38,080 nt of DNA from an uncultured Bacteroidota bacterium. GTDB taxonomy: Bacteria; Bacteroidota; Bacteroidia; Bacteroidales; P3. The notes beneath the pieces were generated by a model. The model had not been told where the DNA came from. It saw nothing but the letters and a program-made list of their open reading frames with translations, and ran no database searches. Shown here piece after piece: positions 25,489 through 32,923 of the stretch (positions are counted from its first letter, which is position 1; each line of letters opens with the position of its first letter). The DNA lies in contig CADBOG010000046.1 in NCBI GenBank assembly GCA_902796265.1, positions 1-38,080 of the forward strand, given 5' to 3'. The position numbers were made by a program, and so were the translations under genes.

Positions 25489-28005
25489 TCAAAACTCCAA
25501 CGTCAACTTGAGGTTCAGCTGTCTTGCCGTCAGATAGTTAGGAACAGGATAGTAGATTCCTGAATAGTCGGCAACCCAAGTAAAGGAGACCACATTGCGA
25601 TAGTTGAAGAGATTGAACACCTCGACGGTAAGGAGTATGTCGTCAAAATAGCGCATCACCTTGCTGTTCTTGACAAAGTCGAAATTGGAGAGCTGTATGG
25701 TATTGCCCCAGTCAACGCGGAAATAAGGCGTATAGCGGAACATATAGTCAAAGTTGGTTTGTCCCGGATAAGTGGCAGGAAGACCGGTGCCGAAAATGAA
25801 ACCCAACGACATCCTCCAGAATGGGACGGCAGGTACATAATCCTGGAAGAACAGCTTGAAGCTCATGCGTTGGTCGGCAGGACGTGGCAGCCAACCATAG
25901 TCATCACCCTCAATGTCTTGCATGGTGCGCATCAATGAGAGTGAGGCCCACGACTCCAAACCATCCACCACCTCACCACTCAGTCGCAGAGATAGTCCTG
26001 TAGCATATCCCACAGCATTATTCTCAGCGTCATACCTGACACGGAGGTTGTCGATGCGGTAAGGAATAAGGTTATCAATATATTTATAGTAAGCGTCGGC
26101 TGTAAGCTTGAAAGGGCTGCTCCCCACCTTGAAGTTCCAATCAGCAGTACCCATAATCTGATATGAGTTCTGCTGACGGATATCGTGATTCAAGGAGCCA
26201 TCATCGTGACGGTATTCACGATAGACGGGTGCCTGGCTATAGATTCCTCCCGCCAATCGGAACAGCAGGTCAGCTTTGCTTTTGGGCTTGTAGTTAAGAC
26301 TAATGCGAGGCGAGAAGAATAACCTATTATTATCCTTCATGCCCTCTGTCTGCTCGTCGACAAATCCAATGTCGTACCAATGTGCCCTGACACCAGCCAC
26401 AATGGAGAACAGGTCGCCGCGACTGGTGTAGAGGTCAATGTTGCGTTGCAAGAATGCCGTTGCCCTTGATGTGGCGACACTATGGTCGGTGCGACAAAAG
26501 AATTGGAGTATAGGAGGTTGAGGTGACGAAGTATCGGTGCCAGGCATAGGAATCACAGCGGGCAGTGCATAACCGGCGCTGTCGACCAGCTTCCACTCAC
26601 GCATCTTGTCGCGTACCCTCTCATGCTGGAATTTCAATCCCCAGTTCCAGTTGCCAAGCATTGCATAATGTGTACCTCTAACTTCGGCAGAGAAAACATT
26701 AGTATTAAGTCTGTTGCGTGCATGCTCAAGGAATGAGCCAATACCTCTGTCAAACCGTTCTGTCTCGCCGTTGTCGTCATAGTTGCCAACATTGAGCTCA
26801 TAAAGCATAAACTGGCTGAGGATATCATAGTTCTCCCTTTCGGAGATGCCTTGGAACGAAGCTGTAAACTGCAGACGCATGTCTTCCGAGGGATGATAGT
26901 CGGCTGTGACGGCCGCAAGCGTGGTAAGGTAGCTGTCACGTTCTTCTCCCTCGTAGTAGACATTGAATTGCATCACCTCTTTGTAGCCGCCAAAGGTTGT
27001 TGTCTGTGACTCTGGCTGAAGGCCATAGATGTTTCGGGTCAGCACACCGAGGAGTCGGATATCGAGGGCATCGTTGACCTTGTATCCCAAAAGAATCTGA
27101 AGGTCGGTATAGTTGGTAGTATAGTTGCCCTTAGTGTCGAGCGAGCGAAGGATGTAGCGATTCGAATGCTGGCGGACACCCAAAGAGTACGTGAGCTTCG
27201 TGCCTATGCCGCCTCGCAACGACAGTGTTGCTCCCAACAAGGAGGCTGAAGCGCTGCCGCTAAAAGAATGAAACAACGGCAACGAGGTATCTGCATTGGC
27301 ATAAGGTACACGATAGGTGATATCGAGCACCGATGCCATTCGGTCACCGTATGTGGCATCGAAACCGCCTGGCGAGAACATTATCCCATCGACTAAATCG
27401 GGATTGATTATCGACAAGCCTTCCTGCTGACCGTTGCGTATCAACAGAGGACGGTAGACCTCCACTCCGTTGATATAGACGAGGTTCTCGTCGAAGGAGC
27501 CTCCCCGGACAGAGTACTGCGACGACATCTCGTTGTTCGAGCTCACATCGGGAAGGGTTTTCAGTAGCGACTCAACACCTCCCTGTGGTCCTACGGTACG
27601 TTCCAAGCGCTCCACATCTATTGCCGTGAATGTTGTTGTGCGGCTTTTTTCATGTGTGATTGTAACTGTGCCTAACTGTCGGGAGATGGAATGGAGGACA
27701 AAATCAATATTGGTCGTGCCTGCACGGAGGCGGAGAGTAGTGTCGATGGTCAGGTATCCAGAATAGCGGACACTGATGGTGATGAGGCTGTCGGATGGTA
27801 CTTGTAAGCTGTAGCGACCATGATTGTCAGTATTCACGCCAACTACGGGTTGAAGACTAACTGCCGCTACCTGAGCATAATGCAGAGCCATCCCGTCGAC
27901 ATCAGTCACACGACCACGCAAGGTGGCGAGTGTCTGACCTTCAGCATTAAAGGCTGAAACAAGCAACAAAAGCAGTGAAACTATATAGGTTTTTCTGAAA
28001 AACAT
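25489..28005 (-). CDS. TonB-dependent outer membrane receptor with CarboxypepD_reg-like domain
   Basis: 838 residues from the start at 28005, which gives a normal signal peptide (M-F-F-R-K start, poly-Leu core, cleavage before or near E-G-Q). An earlier ATG at 28059 would add 18 residues lying across the operator-like repeats and is not preferred. Residues about 25-105 form a carboxypeptidase-regulatory-like beta-sandwich (R-G-R-V-T-D, G-R-Y-S-L). The plug follows (about 110-225: L-L-K-T-L-P-D-V, Y-S-V-R-G-G-S-F-D-E-N, Y-I-N-G-V-E-V-Y), then a beta-barrel ending L-K-L-T-L-E-F with the usual terminal Phe. It takes up an unknown ligand using TonB energy. There is no SusD partner, so a polysaccharide utilisation role is unlikely. 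The M16 homologue follows 17 bp downstream. Confidence 0.92.
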   Translation of the reverse strand: MFFRKTYIVSLLLLLVSAFNAEGQTLATLRGRVTDVDGMALHYAQVAAVSLQPVVGVNTDNHGRYSLQVPSDSLITISVRYSGYLTIDTTLRLRAGTTNIDFVLHSISRQLGTVTITHEKSRTTTFTAIDVERLERTVGPQGGVESLLKTLPDVSSNNEMSSQYSVRGGSFDENLVYINGVEVYRPLLIRNGQQEGLSIINPDLVDGIMFSPGGFDATYGDRMASVLDITYRVPYANADTSLPLFHSFSGSASASLLGATLSLRGGIGTKLTYSLGVRQHSNRYILRSLDTKGNYTTNYTDLQILLGYKVNDALDIRLLGVLTRNIYGLQPESQTTTFGGYKEVMQFNVYYEGEERDSYLTTLAAVTADYHPSEDMRLQFTASFQGISERENYDILSQFMLYELNVGNYDDNGETERFDRGIGSFLEHARNRLNTNVFSAEVRGTHYAMLGNWNWGLKFQHERVRDKMREWKLVDSAGYALPAVIPMPGTDTSSPQPPILQFFCRTDHSVATSRATAFLQRNIDLYTSRGDLFSIVAGVRAHWYDIGFVDEQTEGMKDNNRLFFSPRISLNYKPKSKADLLFRLAGGIYSQAPVYREYRHDDGSLNHDIRQQNSYQIMGTADWNFKVGSSPFKLTADAYYKYIDNLIPYRIDNLRVRYDAENNAVGYATGLSLRLSGEVVDGLESWASLSLMRTMQDIEGDDYGWLPRPADQRMSFKLFFQDYVPAVPFWRMSLGFIFGTGLPATYPGQTNFDYMFRYTPYFRVDWGNTIQLSNFDFVKNSKVMRYFDDILLTVEVFNLFNYRNVVSFTWVADYSGIYYPVPNYLTARQLNLKLTLEF

Positions 28006-28034
28006 CGGCTTATAATAGAAGTTGTCTTGAGAAC

Positions 28035-28076
28035 CAAAATGGTTTCTTAGCGACATCAAAACGGTTTCTTAACGAC
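28035..28076. promoter_or_regulatory. Tandem 20-bp direct repeat between the TonB receptor gene and its divergent neighbour
   Basis: Two copies differing at 2 of 20 positions lie at 28035-28054 and 28057-28076, with a period of 22 bp. On the receptor strand the core reads GAAACCGTTTT and GAAACCATTTT, close to the GAAATCGATTT of the repeats at 20648-20683. The pair sits 30 bp upstream of the receptor start, in the 132-bp gap shared with the gene at 28138, and could control either or both. Confidence 0.5.
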
Positions 28077-28137
28077 AACAAATAAGATTTATTGTAAAAA
28101 GCAACAATAAAAATAAAAAAGGTGCGTTAATTTGGCT

Positions 28138-28635
28138 ATGAAACGTATTATTCTGACATCTGTTTTTATATTCATAAGCCTTGGAAGCCTTTGGGCTCAG
28201 GGACGCACTATGTCATTCACATCAGTGACCGACGCTAAATTCTTCGTATACCTCAATGGTAAACTCCAGAACGAGCGTTCTACGGGTATGATTACCCTTA
28301 ACAACTTGGAGGACAAAGAGTATCACGTCCGTATCGTCATCGACGACCCTTTCGAGGTGGCGACAACAAAACGGATTCGTCCCGATGAAAAGGGTTGCGA
28401 ATATACGGTGCGATTCAATGCTGTACGCGAAAAAGTGGAACTGAAAAAGAGCGACTCCCGTAGCAGGCGCAACGAAGAAAGCTCGTGGGCATCCGAAACA
28501 ACAACAAAACAAGACAACGAGGCATCAACGCAGCAGAATAATAATTCCACAACTCGCAAACGATACTCCATACGCCACAATACTTACGAAGACACAGCCA
28601 CGGTAAGAGTCCTTAATAATCTCAATCTTAAATAG
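28138..28635 (+). CDS. Small secreted protein with an N-terminal domain like that of DUF4476 proteins
   Basis: 165 residues from the ATG at 28138 (an in-frame TTG lies six bases upstream). The signal peptide ends L-W-A before Gln (near residue 21). Residues about 22-100 look like a small beta-sandwich: F-F-V-Y-L-N-G-K-L-Q-N, then L-N-N-L-E-D-K-E-Y-H-V-R-I, and Y-T-V-R-F-N-A. This resembles the N-terminal part of Bacteroidota DUF4476 proteins, but the DUF4476 domain itself is missing. The rest is a low-complexity Ser/Thr/Asn/Gln-rich linker and a short basic-polar tail. It is transcribed away from the TonB receptor and is followed by the large 7-bp repeat array, so it may be monocistronic. Function unknown. 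Confidence 0.8.
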   Translation: MKRIILTSVFIFISLGSLWAQGRTMSFTSVTDAKFFVYLNGKLQNERSTGMITLNNLEDKEYHVRIVIDDPFEVATTKRIRPDEKGCEYTVRFNAVREKVELKKSDSRSRRNEESSWASETTTKQDNEASTQQNNNSTTRKRYSIRHNTYEDTATVRVLNNLNLK

Positions 28636-28636
28636 T

Positions 28637-28831
28637 GTTTCAGGTTTCAAGTTTCAGGTTTCAGGTTTCAAGTTTCAGGGTACAAGGTCCAGTGGACCGC
28701 GTAGAGCTGATTTGAGCGTTGGATGTTATTGTTTCAGGTTTCAGGTTTCAAGTTTCAAGTTTCAAGTTTCAAGTTTCAGGTTTCAGGTTTCAAGTTTCAA
28801 GAATTTTCAATTTTCAATTTTCAATTTTCAA
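28637..28831. repeat. 7-bp repeat arrays (GTTTCAR and TTTTCAA) around a short palindrome
   Basis: Six GTTTCAR units run from 28637 to 28678 and ten more from 28731 to 28800, then four TTTTCAA units from 28804 to 28831. The seventh base alternates between G and A without a fixed pattern. The 52-bp spacer between the first two arrays contains the perfect inverted repeat GGTCC-AGT-GGACC at 28686-28698. The whole occupies most of the 230-bp gap between two genes of secreted proteins; no open reading frame or RNA gene is seen in it. These are direct repeats without unique spacers of CRISPR size. Confidence 0.92.
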
Positions 28832-28865
28832 TTAATTCTCAATTAACAAACATCGTCATATAACA

Positions 28866-29885
28866 ATGAAAAAAATCATTCTTTTTGCTTCTTCCATTAT
28901 CCTTATCACATCATTACTCTCAGCGCAGAACCGCATTGATAATCAAGGTCGCCGACAAGGCAAATGGATTAAAACCGACACCGACGGCAGCCGCATCTTC
29001 GAAGGTGAATTCAAGGACGGCAAAGAAGTGGGCGTCTTCAACTACTACTATCCTAACGGCAAACTCAAGATACGCAACACATTCACCACACCCGGACGCT
29101 ACTGTTCCCACGAGGCATACGACAAAGAAGGCCGACTTCTGACCAAGGGTTTCTACAACCAGAAGAACCGCGACAGCGTGTGGCTCTTCTATAACGAGGA
29201 TGGCCGTCTCATAAAACGTGCCACATATCGCATGGGTATCAAGCAGGGACTTCACGTTATTTTCACATCACAGGGCGATACTGCCGAAGTCACCAATTGG
29301 CTCGACAACCGTCGTCACGGTCGCTGGTGGAAACGCATTGGCCGCAACGGCTACATTTCTGGCAAATACATTAATGGCAAACTGGAAGGCCGCGTCGTTG
29401 AATACGACCAAAACGGCAAAATAGCTCGCGAAGGCAACTATAAAGATGGCCTCAGAGAAGGTAACAACACCATATACGAGAATGGTATTCCTACCGTCAA
29501 AGAAAAATGGCAGCAAGGATTCCTCACATCCAGGAACATCAAGATCACCTGTCCTCAAGAGAAATGGGTATCCATCTACAGCATAGCCTATTATATGCCT
29601 AAAGGCAACAACGGAACCAACCTCTATCTCAACGACGGAACACGTCTCGTATGCACCGAGAGCCCTGACCTTATCGGACAACGCATTGACGACAATCACT
29701 TTGTAGTCGTCGACCGCAAATCGCGACTTGTTGCCAACACCAACAGCATAGAAGGCATTGAAAAAGATGACGACAACAGGGATGTCCTCAAGCTCACTCC
29801 TACCCCACCCTTCAGCATCTTCCCCGACGACGAATGCAAGAAGATGATACGTTCACTTAACCGCACCGACCAACTGGACGAATAA
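28866..29885 (+). CDS. Secreted MORN-variant repeat protein
   Basis: 339 residues. The signal peptide ends L-S-A before Gln (near residue 21). From about residue 22 to 220 there are MORN_2-type repeats: G-x-R-Q-G-K-W, E-G-E-F-K-D-G-K-E-V-G, Y-Y-Y-P-N-G-K-L-K, F-Y-N-E-D-G-R-L-I-K, Y-I-N-G-K-L-E-G-R and Y-K-D-G-L-R-E-G. Such proteins are often auto-named YwqK-family antitoxins, but nothing here points to a toxin-antitoxin pair. The last ~120 residues are not recognised. In Bacteroidota MORN_2 proteins are commonly cell-envelope proteins. It follows the 7-bp arrays and lies 31 bp before mtaB on the same strand. Confidence 0.88.
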   Translation: MKKIILFASSIILITSLLSAQNRIDNQGRRQGKWIKTDTDGSRIFEGEFKDGKEVGVFNYYYPNGKLKIRNTFTTPGRYCSHEAYDKEGRLLTKGFYNQKNRDSVWLFYNEDGRLIKRATYRMGIKQGLHVIFTSQGDTAEVTNWLDNRRHGRWWKRIGRNGYISGKYINGKLEGRVVEYDQNGKIAREGNYKDGLREGNNTIYENGIPTVKEKWQQGFLTSRNIKITCPQEKWVSIYSIAYYMPKGNNGTNLYLNDGTRLVCTESPDLIGQRIDDNHFVVVDRKSRLVANTNSIEGIEKDDDNRDVLKLTPTPPFSIFPDDECKKMIRSLNRTDQLDE

Positions 29886-29916
29886 TCTTTTTAATCCCCT
29901 AACTCATTACCCTAAA

Positions 29917-31221
29917 TTGACAATAACCGGACACACACTCGGCTGCAAACTCAACTTTGCCGAAACGTCACACCTCATCAGCCAATTTGTGGCTGAAGGA
30001 TGGAAACAAGTAGATTTCAGCGACAAAGCCGACCTTTATGTCATCAATACCTGCACCGTCACAGCCATAGCTGAAAAAAAATGCCGCAACGCTATCCGTC
30101 AGGCAGTAGCTTCTAATCCCGATGCCATCGTTGCCGTCATTGGCTGCTTCGCCCAAAATGCCGCCGACGAGATCGCACGCATCCCTGGTGTATCTATCAT
30201 CCTCGGCAACGACCAGAAACACAATCTGATGTATCATGTAAAAAGGATGTTAGATAGTGGTGCGATTAGTGGCGATTATCAAACAACGGATACAGGACTA
30301 CAATATTCTGATTTTCATTTAGCTTACTCTCATGCCGACCGCACCCGTACATTCTTCAAGATTCAAGACGGATGCGACTACTTCTGCTCCTATTGTGCCA
30401 TACCCTTCGCTCGCGGCCGCTCACGAAGTGCCGACATAGCGACCACACTTGCTACCGCCCGCGAGATTGAGGCTTCAGGTGCCAAAGAGGTAGTGCTCAC
30501 CGGTGTAAACACAGGCACTTTCGGACAGCAACATGGCGAGAATCTCTTGATGCTTCTTCAAGAGCTCGACAAACTCAAAGGTATAGAACGTTACCGTATC
30601 TCAAGCATCGAGCCCAACCTACTTACTGACGACATCCTCCATTTCGTCGCCAACTCACGTGCCTTCCTTCCTCATTTCCACATCCCACTTCAAGCCGGCA
30701 GCGACAAAGTGCTACAACTCATGCACCGACGCTATGATACGGCATTCTATGCCGACCTTCTGGACAAGATAAAGCATATCATGCCTGATGCCTGCATCGC
30801 TGCCGACATTATGGCTGGTTTTCATGGCGAAACCGATGAAGAGTTCGATAAGGTCATAAACTTTGTCGAAAGTCTCCCCATATCCTACCTTCATGTCTTT
30901 ACCTATAGCGAACGTCCCCGTACCGCAGCTCTTCGCATGCCTGGCCGCATTGATGTCCACCATCGTCGCGAACACAGCCGTATGCTGCAAGAGATTTCCG
31001 ACAGAAAAAAACATGACTTCTACCTCTCGCAACAAGGCAAGAAACGTCCTGTCCTTTGGGAAAGCGACATCAAGCAGGGTCAAATGTACGGCTTCACAGA
31101 CAACTACATTCGTGTTCGACAATCTGCCACAAAAGAAAATCTTAAGCTGGTAAATACAATTACGGAATTCCCGCTCGGAACCCTCTTCGCAGAAGAAGAG
31201 GTGTTCGAAAGTAGTATTTAA
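29917..31221 (+). CDS. mtaB: tRNA t6A37 methylthiotransferase MtaB
   Basis: 434 residues. It converts t6A to ms2t6A at position 37 of tRNAs that read ANN codons, using radical SAM chemistry with two [4Fe-4S] clusters. The N-terminal MTTase cysteines are Cys10 (T-L-G-C-K-L-N), Cys46 (N-T-C-T-V-T) and Cys77 (I-G-C-F-A-Q). The radical SAM motif C-D-Y-F-C-S-Y-C is at Cys153, Cys157 and Cys160. The C-terminal ~65 residues fit a TRAM domain. The start is TTG at 29917: there is no in-frame ATG in the 31-bp gap, and starting there puts T-L-G-C-K-L-N at the normal distance from the N-terminus. It is probably co-transcribed with the MORN-repeat gene upstream. Confidence 0.95.
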   Translation: MTITGHTLGCKLNFAETSHLISQFVAEGWKQVDFSDKADLYVINTCTVTAIAEKKCRNAIRQAVASNPDAIVAVIGCFAQNAADEIARIPGVSIILGNDQKHNLMYHVKRMLDSGAISGDYQTTDTGLQYSDFHLAYSHADRTRTFFKIQDGCDYFCSYCAIPFARGRSRSADIATTLATAREIEASGAKEVVLTGVNTGTFGQQHGENLLMLLQELDKLKGIERYRISSIEPNLLTDDILHFVANSRAFLPHFHIPLQAGSDKVLQLMHRRYDTAFYADLLDKIKHIMPDACIAADIMAGFHGETDEEFDKVINFVESLPISYLHVFTYSERPRTAALRMPGRIDVHHRREHSRMLQEISDRKKHDFYLSQQGKKRPVLWESDIKQGQMYGFTDNYIRVRQSATKENLKLVNTITEFPLGTLFAEEEVFESSI

Positions 31222-31431
31222 TCAGATTAGCGAATTGAACGAACTTGAAACCTGTGCCGAAGGCTGCGAGCACCTATGAATAAATTAAATGTAGCGAGTC
31301 AAACCCGAAACCAAATATTTTTTAACCCTTTTTAACCTTTAAAACATTATTTCCTTGTAATCTTTTTCGTACTTTTGCATTTTTATTTTTACACACTATA
31401 TATTCATTATCATCTTTAAAAACAACAAATT
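31222..31431. other. Intergenic region between mtaB and the PurF-like gene
   Basis: No gene is seen in these 210 bp. CTTGAAACCTG at 31244-31254 and TCAAACCCGAAACC at 31299-31312 read as reversed, partly degraded copies of the GTTTCAR heptamers found at 28637-28800. A TTTAACC-containing duplication lies at 31321-31340, and the likely promoter is downstream of it. Confidence 0.6.
31370..31377 (+). promoter_or_regulatory. Likely -7 box for the PurF-like gene
   Basis: TACTTTTG matches TAnnTTTG and is followed by CAT, as is common in Bacteroidota. It lies 54 nt upstream of the ATG at 31432. A TTG at 31355-31357 is closer than the usual -33 spacing, so only the -7 box is convincing. Confidence 0.5.
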
Positions 31432-32874
31432 ATGAGCGGACTTTTCGGCGTAGTCACCAAAAATCCTTGTGCCACTGACCTTTTCTATGGCACCGATTAC
31501 CATTCCCATCTCGGCACTCGTCGCGCTGGTCTCAGCACCATCGACAACGGTGTGATGCACCTCAACATCCACAACATCCAGAACTCTTACTTCCGCACCA
31601 AATTCAGCGAAGACATCCATGAGATGCTGGGTGATATGGGTATTGGCGTCATCAGCGACACTGACCCTCAGCCTATTGTCGTCAACTCCCACCTTGGCCG
31701 TTTCGCCGTCTGCACAGTCAGCAAAATCAATAACGTACCCGAACTTGAAAAGCTCTGTCTCGACAAACGCCAGCAGTTCACCGAACTCAGTATGGGCGGC
31801 ACCAACCCCACCGAACTTGTGGCTCTCCTCATCACTCAAGGCAAGGATTTCGCTGACGGCATCCGCAATGTCTACCAGCATGTACGTGGCAGCGTATCCA
31901 TGCTTATCCTCACCGAAAACGGAATCATCGCCGCTCGCGACTACCTGGGACGCACACCTTTAGTCATTGGCCGACGCGGTACCGACTATGCTATTGCTTC
32001 CGAAAGCCACACCTATATCAACCTCGGTTTCCAAACCATACGCTATGTCGACGCTGGCGAGGCTGTCTTGATTTCTCACGACGGCATCAAACAGCTCATC
32101 GAGCCTTCTGGAAGAAAACAGGTTTGCTCCTTCCTCTGGATATACTACGGTTATCCTGTTGCTCAATACGAGAACATAAACGCCGAAGAGGTTCGTTACC
32201 AGCTCGGTATGAGCATGGGACAAAACGACGACGTGGATGCAGACTTTGTCTCCGCCATCCCTGACTCTGGCATCGGAATGGCTCTCGGCTATGCTGCCGG
32301 CAAAGGCATCCCCTACAAACGCGGCATACTTAAATATACACCAACATGGTCACGCAGTTTTATGCCCGTCAACCAGGAGTCGCGCAACCTCGTAGCCAAG
32401 ATGAAACTCATCCCCAGCCGCAAAGTGTTGGAAGGCAAAGATGTGGTCTTCTGCGATGACTCCATTGTTCGTGGCACTCAGCTCCGCGACCAAGTCAAGA
32501 TGCTGTACGAAGCCGGAGTGAAGCACATCCATATCCGCATCAGCTGTCCTCCGCTCATCCACGGATGCACCTTCCTCAATTTCTCTGCTTCCAAAACCGA
32601 TATGGAGCTTATCGCTCGCCGCTGTGTCGAAGAGCTTGAAGGTGGCGAAATCCGCAACCTCGAAGCCTATCGCGACAGCACCAACAAGGAATATGCCGCC
32701 ATGGTCGAGAAAATACGCCAGCATGTTGGTGTCGACACTCTTAAGTTCAACAGCCTTGAAACTGTTGTGAACGCCATCGGTCTCCCGAAGGGTGATGTCT
32801 GCACCCATTGCTTCGATGGTTCCAGCTATGATATCGGAGACATTAACCCCAACCAACTCCAATTAGACATTTAA
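31432..32874 (+). CDS. PurF-like amidophosphoribosyltransferase homologue with degenerate glutaminase domain
   Basis: 480 residues. The phosphoribosyltransferase half is intact: the PRPP motif V-V-F-C-D-D-S-I-V-R-G-T lies at 338-349. The four cysteines that bind the [4Fe-4S] cluster in Bacillus-type PurF appear conserved (Cys232, Cys379, Cys457, Cys460 in C-T-H-C-F-D-G). The N-terminal half has the Ntn-hydrolase fold but begins M-S-G-L-F-G where active enzymes expose Cys; the G-H-x-R-Y-S-T glutamine-binding motif is replaced by G-V-I-S-D-T-D (72-78), the N-G motif is absent, and the usual Asp before T-E is Pro (125-128). Canonical PurF therefore cannot be assumed; a paralogue that uses ammonia or has another role is more likely. 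The helical-repeat gene follows closely. Confidence 0.88.
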   Translation: MSGLFGVVTKNPCATDLFYGTDYHSHLGTRRAGLSTIDNGVMHLNIHNIQNSYFRTKFSEDIHEMLGDMGIGVISDTDPQPIVVNSHLGRFAVCTVSKINNVPELEKLCLDKRQQFTELSMGGTNPTELVALLITQGKDFADGIRNVYQHVRGSVSMLILTENGIIAARDYLGRTPLVIGRRGTDYAIASESHTYINLGFQTIRYVDAGEAVLISHDGIKQLIEPSGRKQVCSFLWIYYGYPVAQYENINAEEVRYQLGMSMGQNDDVDADFVSAIPDSGIGMALGYAAGKGIPYKRGILKYTPTWSRSFMPVNQESRNLVAKMKLIPSRKVLEGKDVVFCDDSIVRGTQLRDQVKMLYEAGVKHIHIRISCPPLIHGCTFLNFSASKTDMELIARRCVEELEGGEIRNLEAYRDSTNKEYAAMVEKIRQHVGVDTLKFNSLETVVNAIGLPKGDVCTHCFDGSSYDIGDINPNQLQLDI

Positions 32875-32923
32875 TACGATGTTGAATCTCTTTTCGTTGC
32901 GTCGGATTAACAATCCGGATAGT

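Noticed and set aside
25489-28005. SusC of a polysaccharide utilisation locus
   Set aside because: No SusD, glycoside hydrolase or sugar-sensing regulator is nearby, and the neighbour is an M16 homologue.
28006-28059. Longer N-terminus for the TonB receptor
   Set aside because: It would place the operator-like repeats inside the coding region and 18 residues before a normal signal peptide.
28686-28698. Terminator for the gene at 28138
   Set aside because: The GGTCC/GGACC hairpin has only 5-6 bp and no T run after it on either strand.
28637-28831. CRISPR-like array
   Set aside because: The units are 7 bp and directly adjacent, with one 52-bp unique block only; no 20-40 bp repeats with regular unique spacers and no cas genes are present.
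28866-29885. Toxin-antitoxin system (YwqK-type antitoxin)
   Set aside because: The protein has MORN_2 repeats, which give rise to that name, but it is secreted and no toxin gene is next to it.
31432-32874. Ordinary housekeeping purF
   Set aside because: The catalytic Cys and glutamine-binding motifs are missing, so the gene symbol was withheld.
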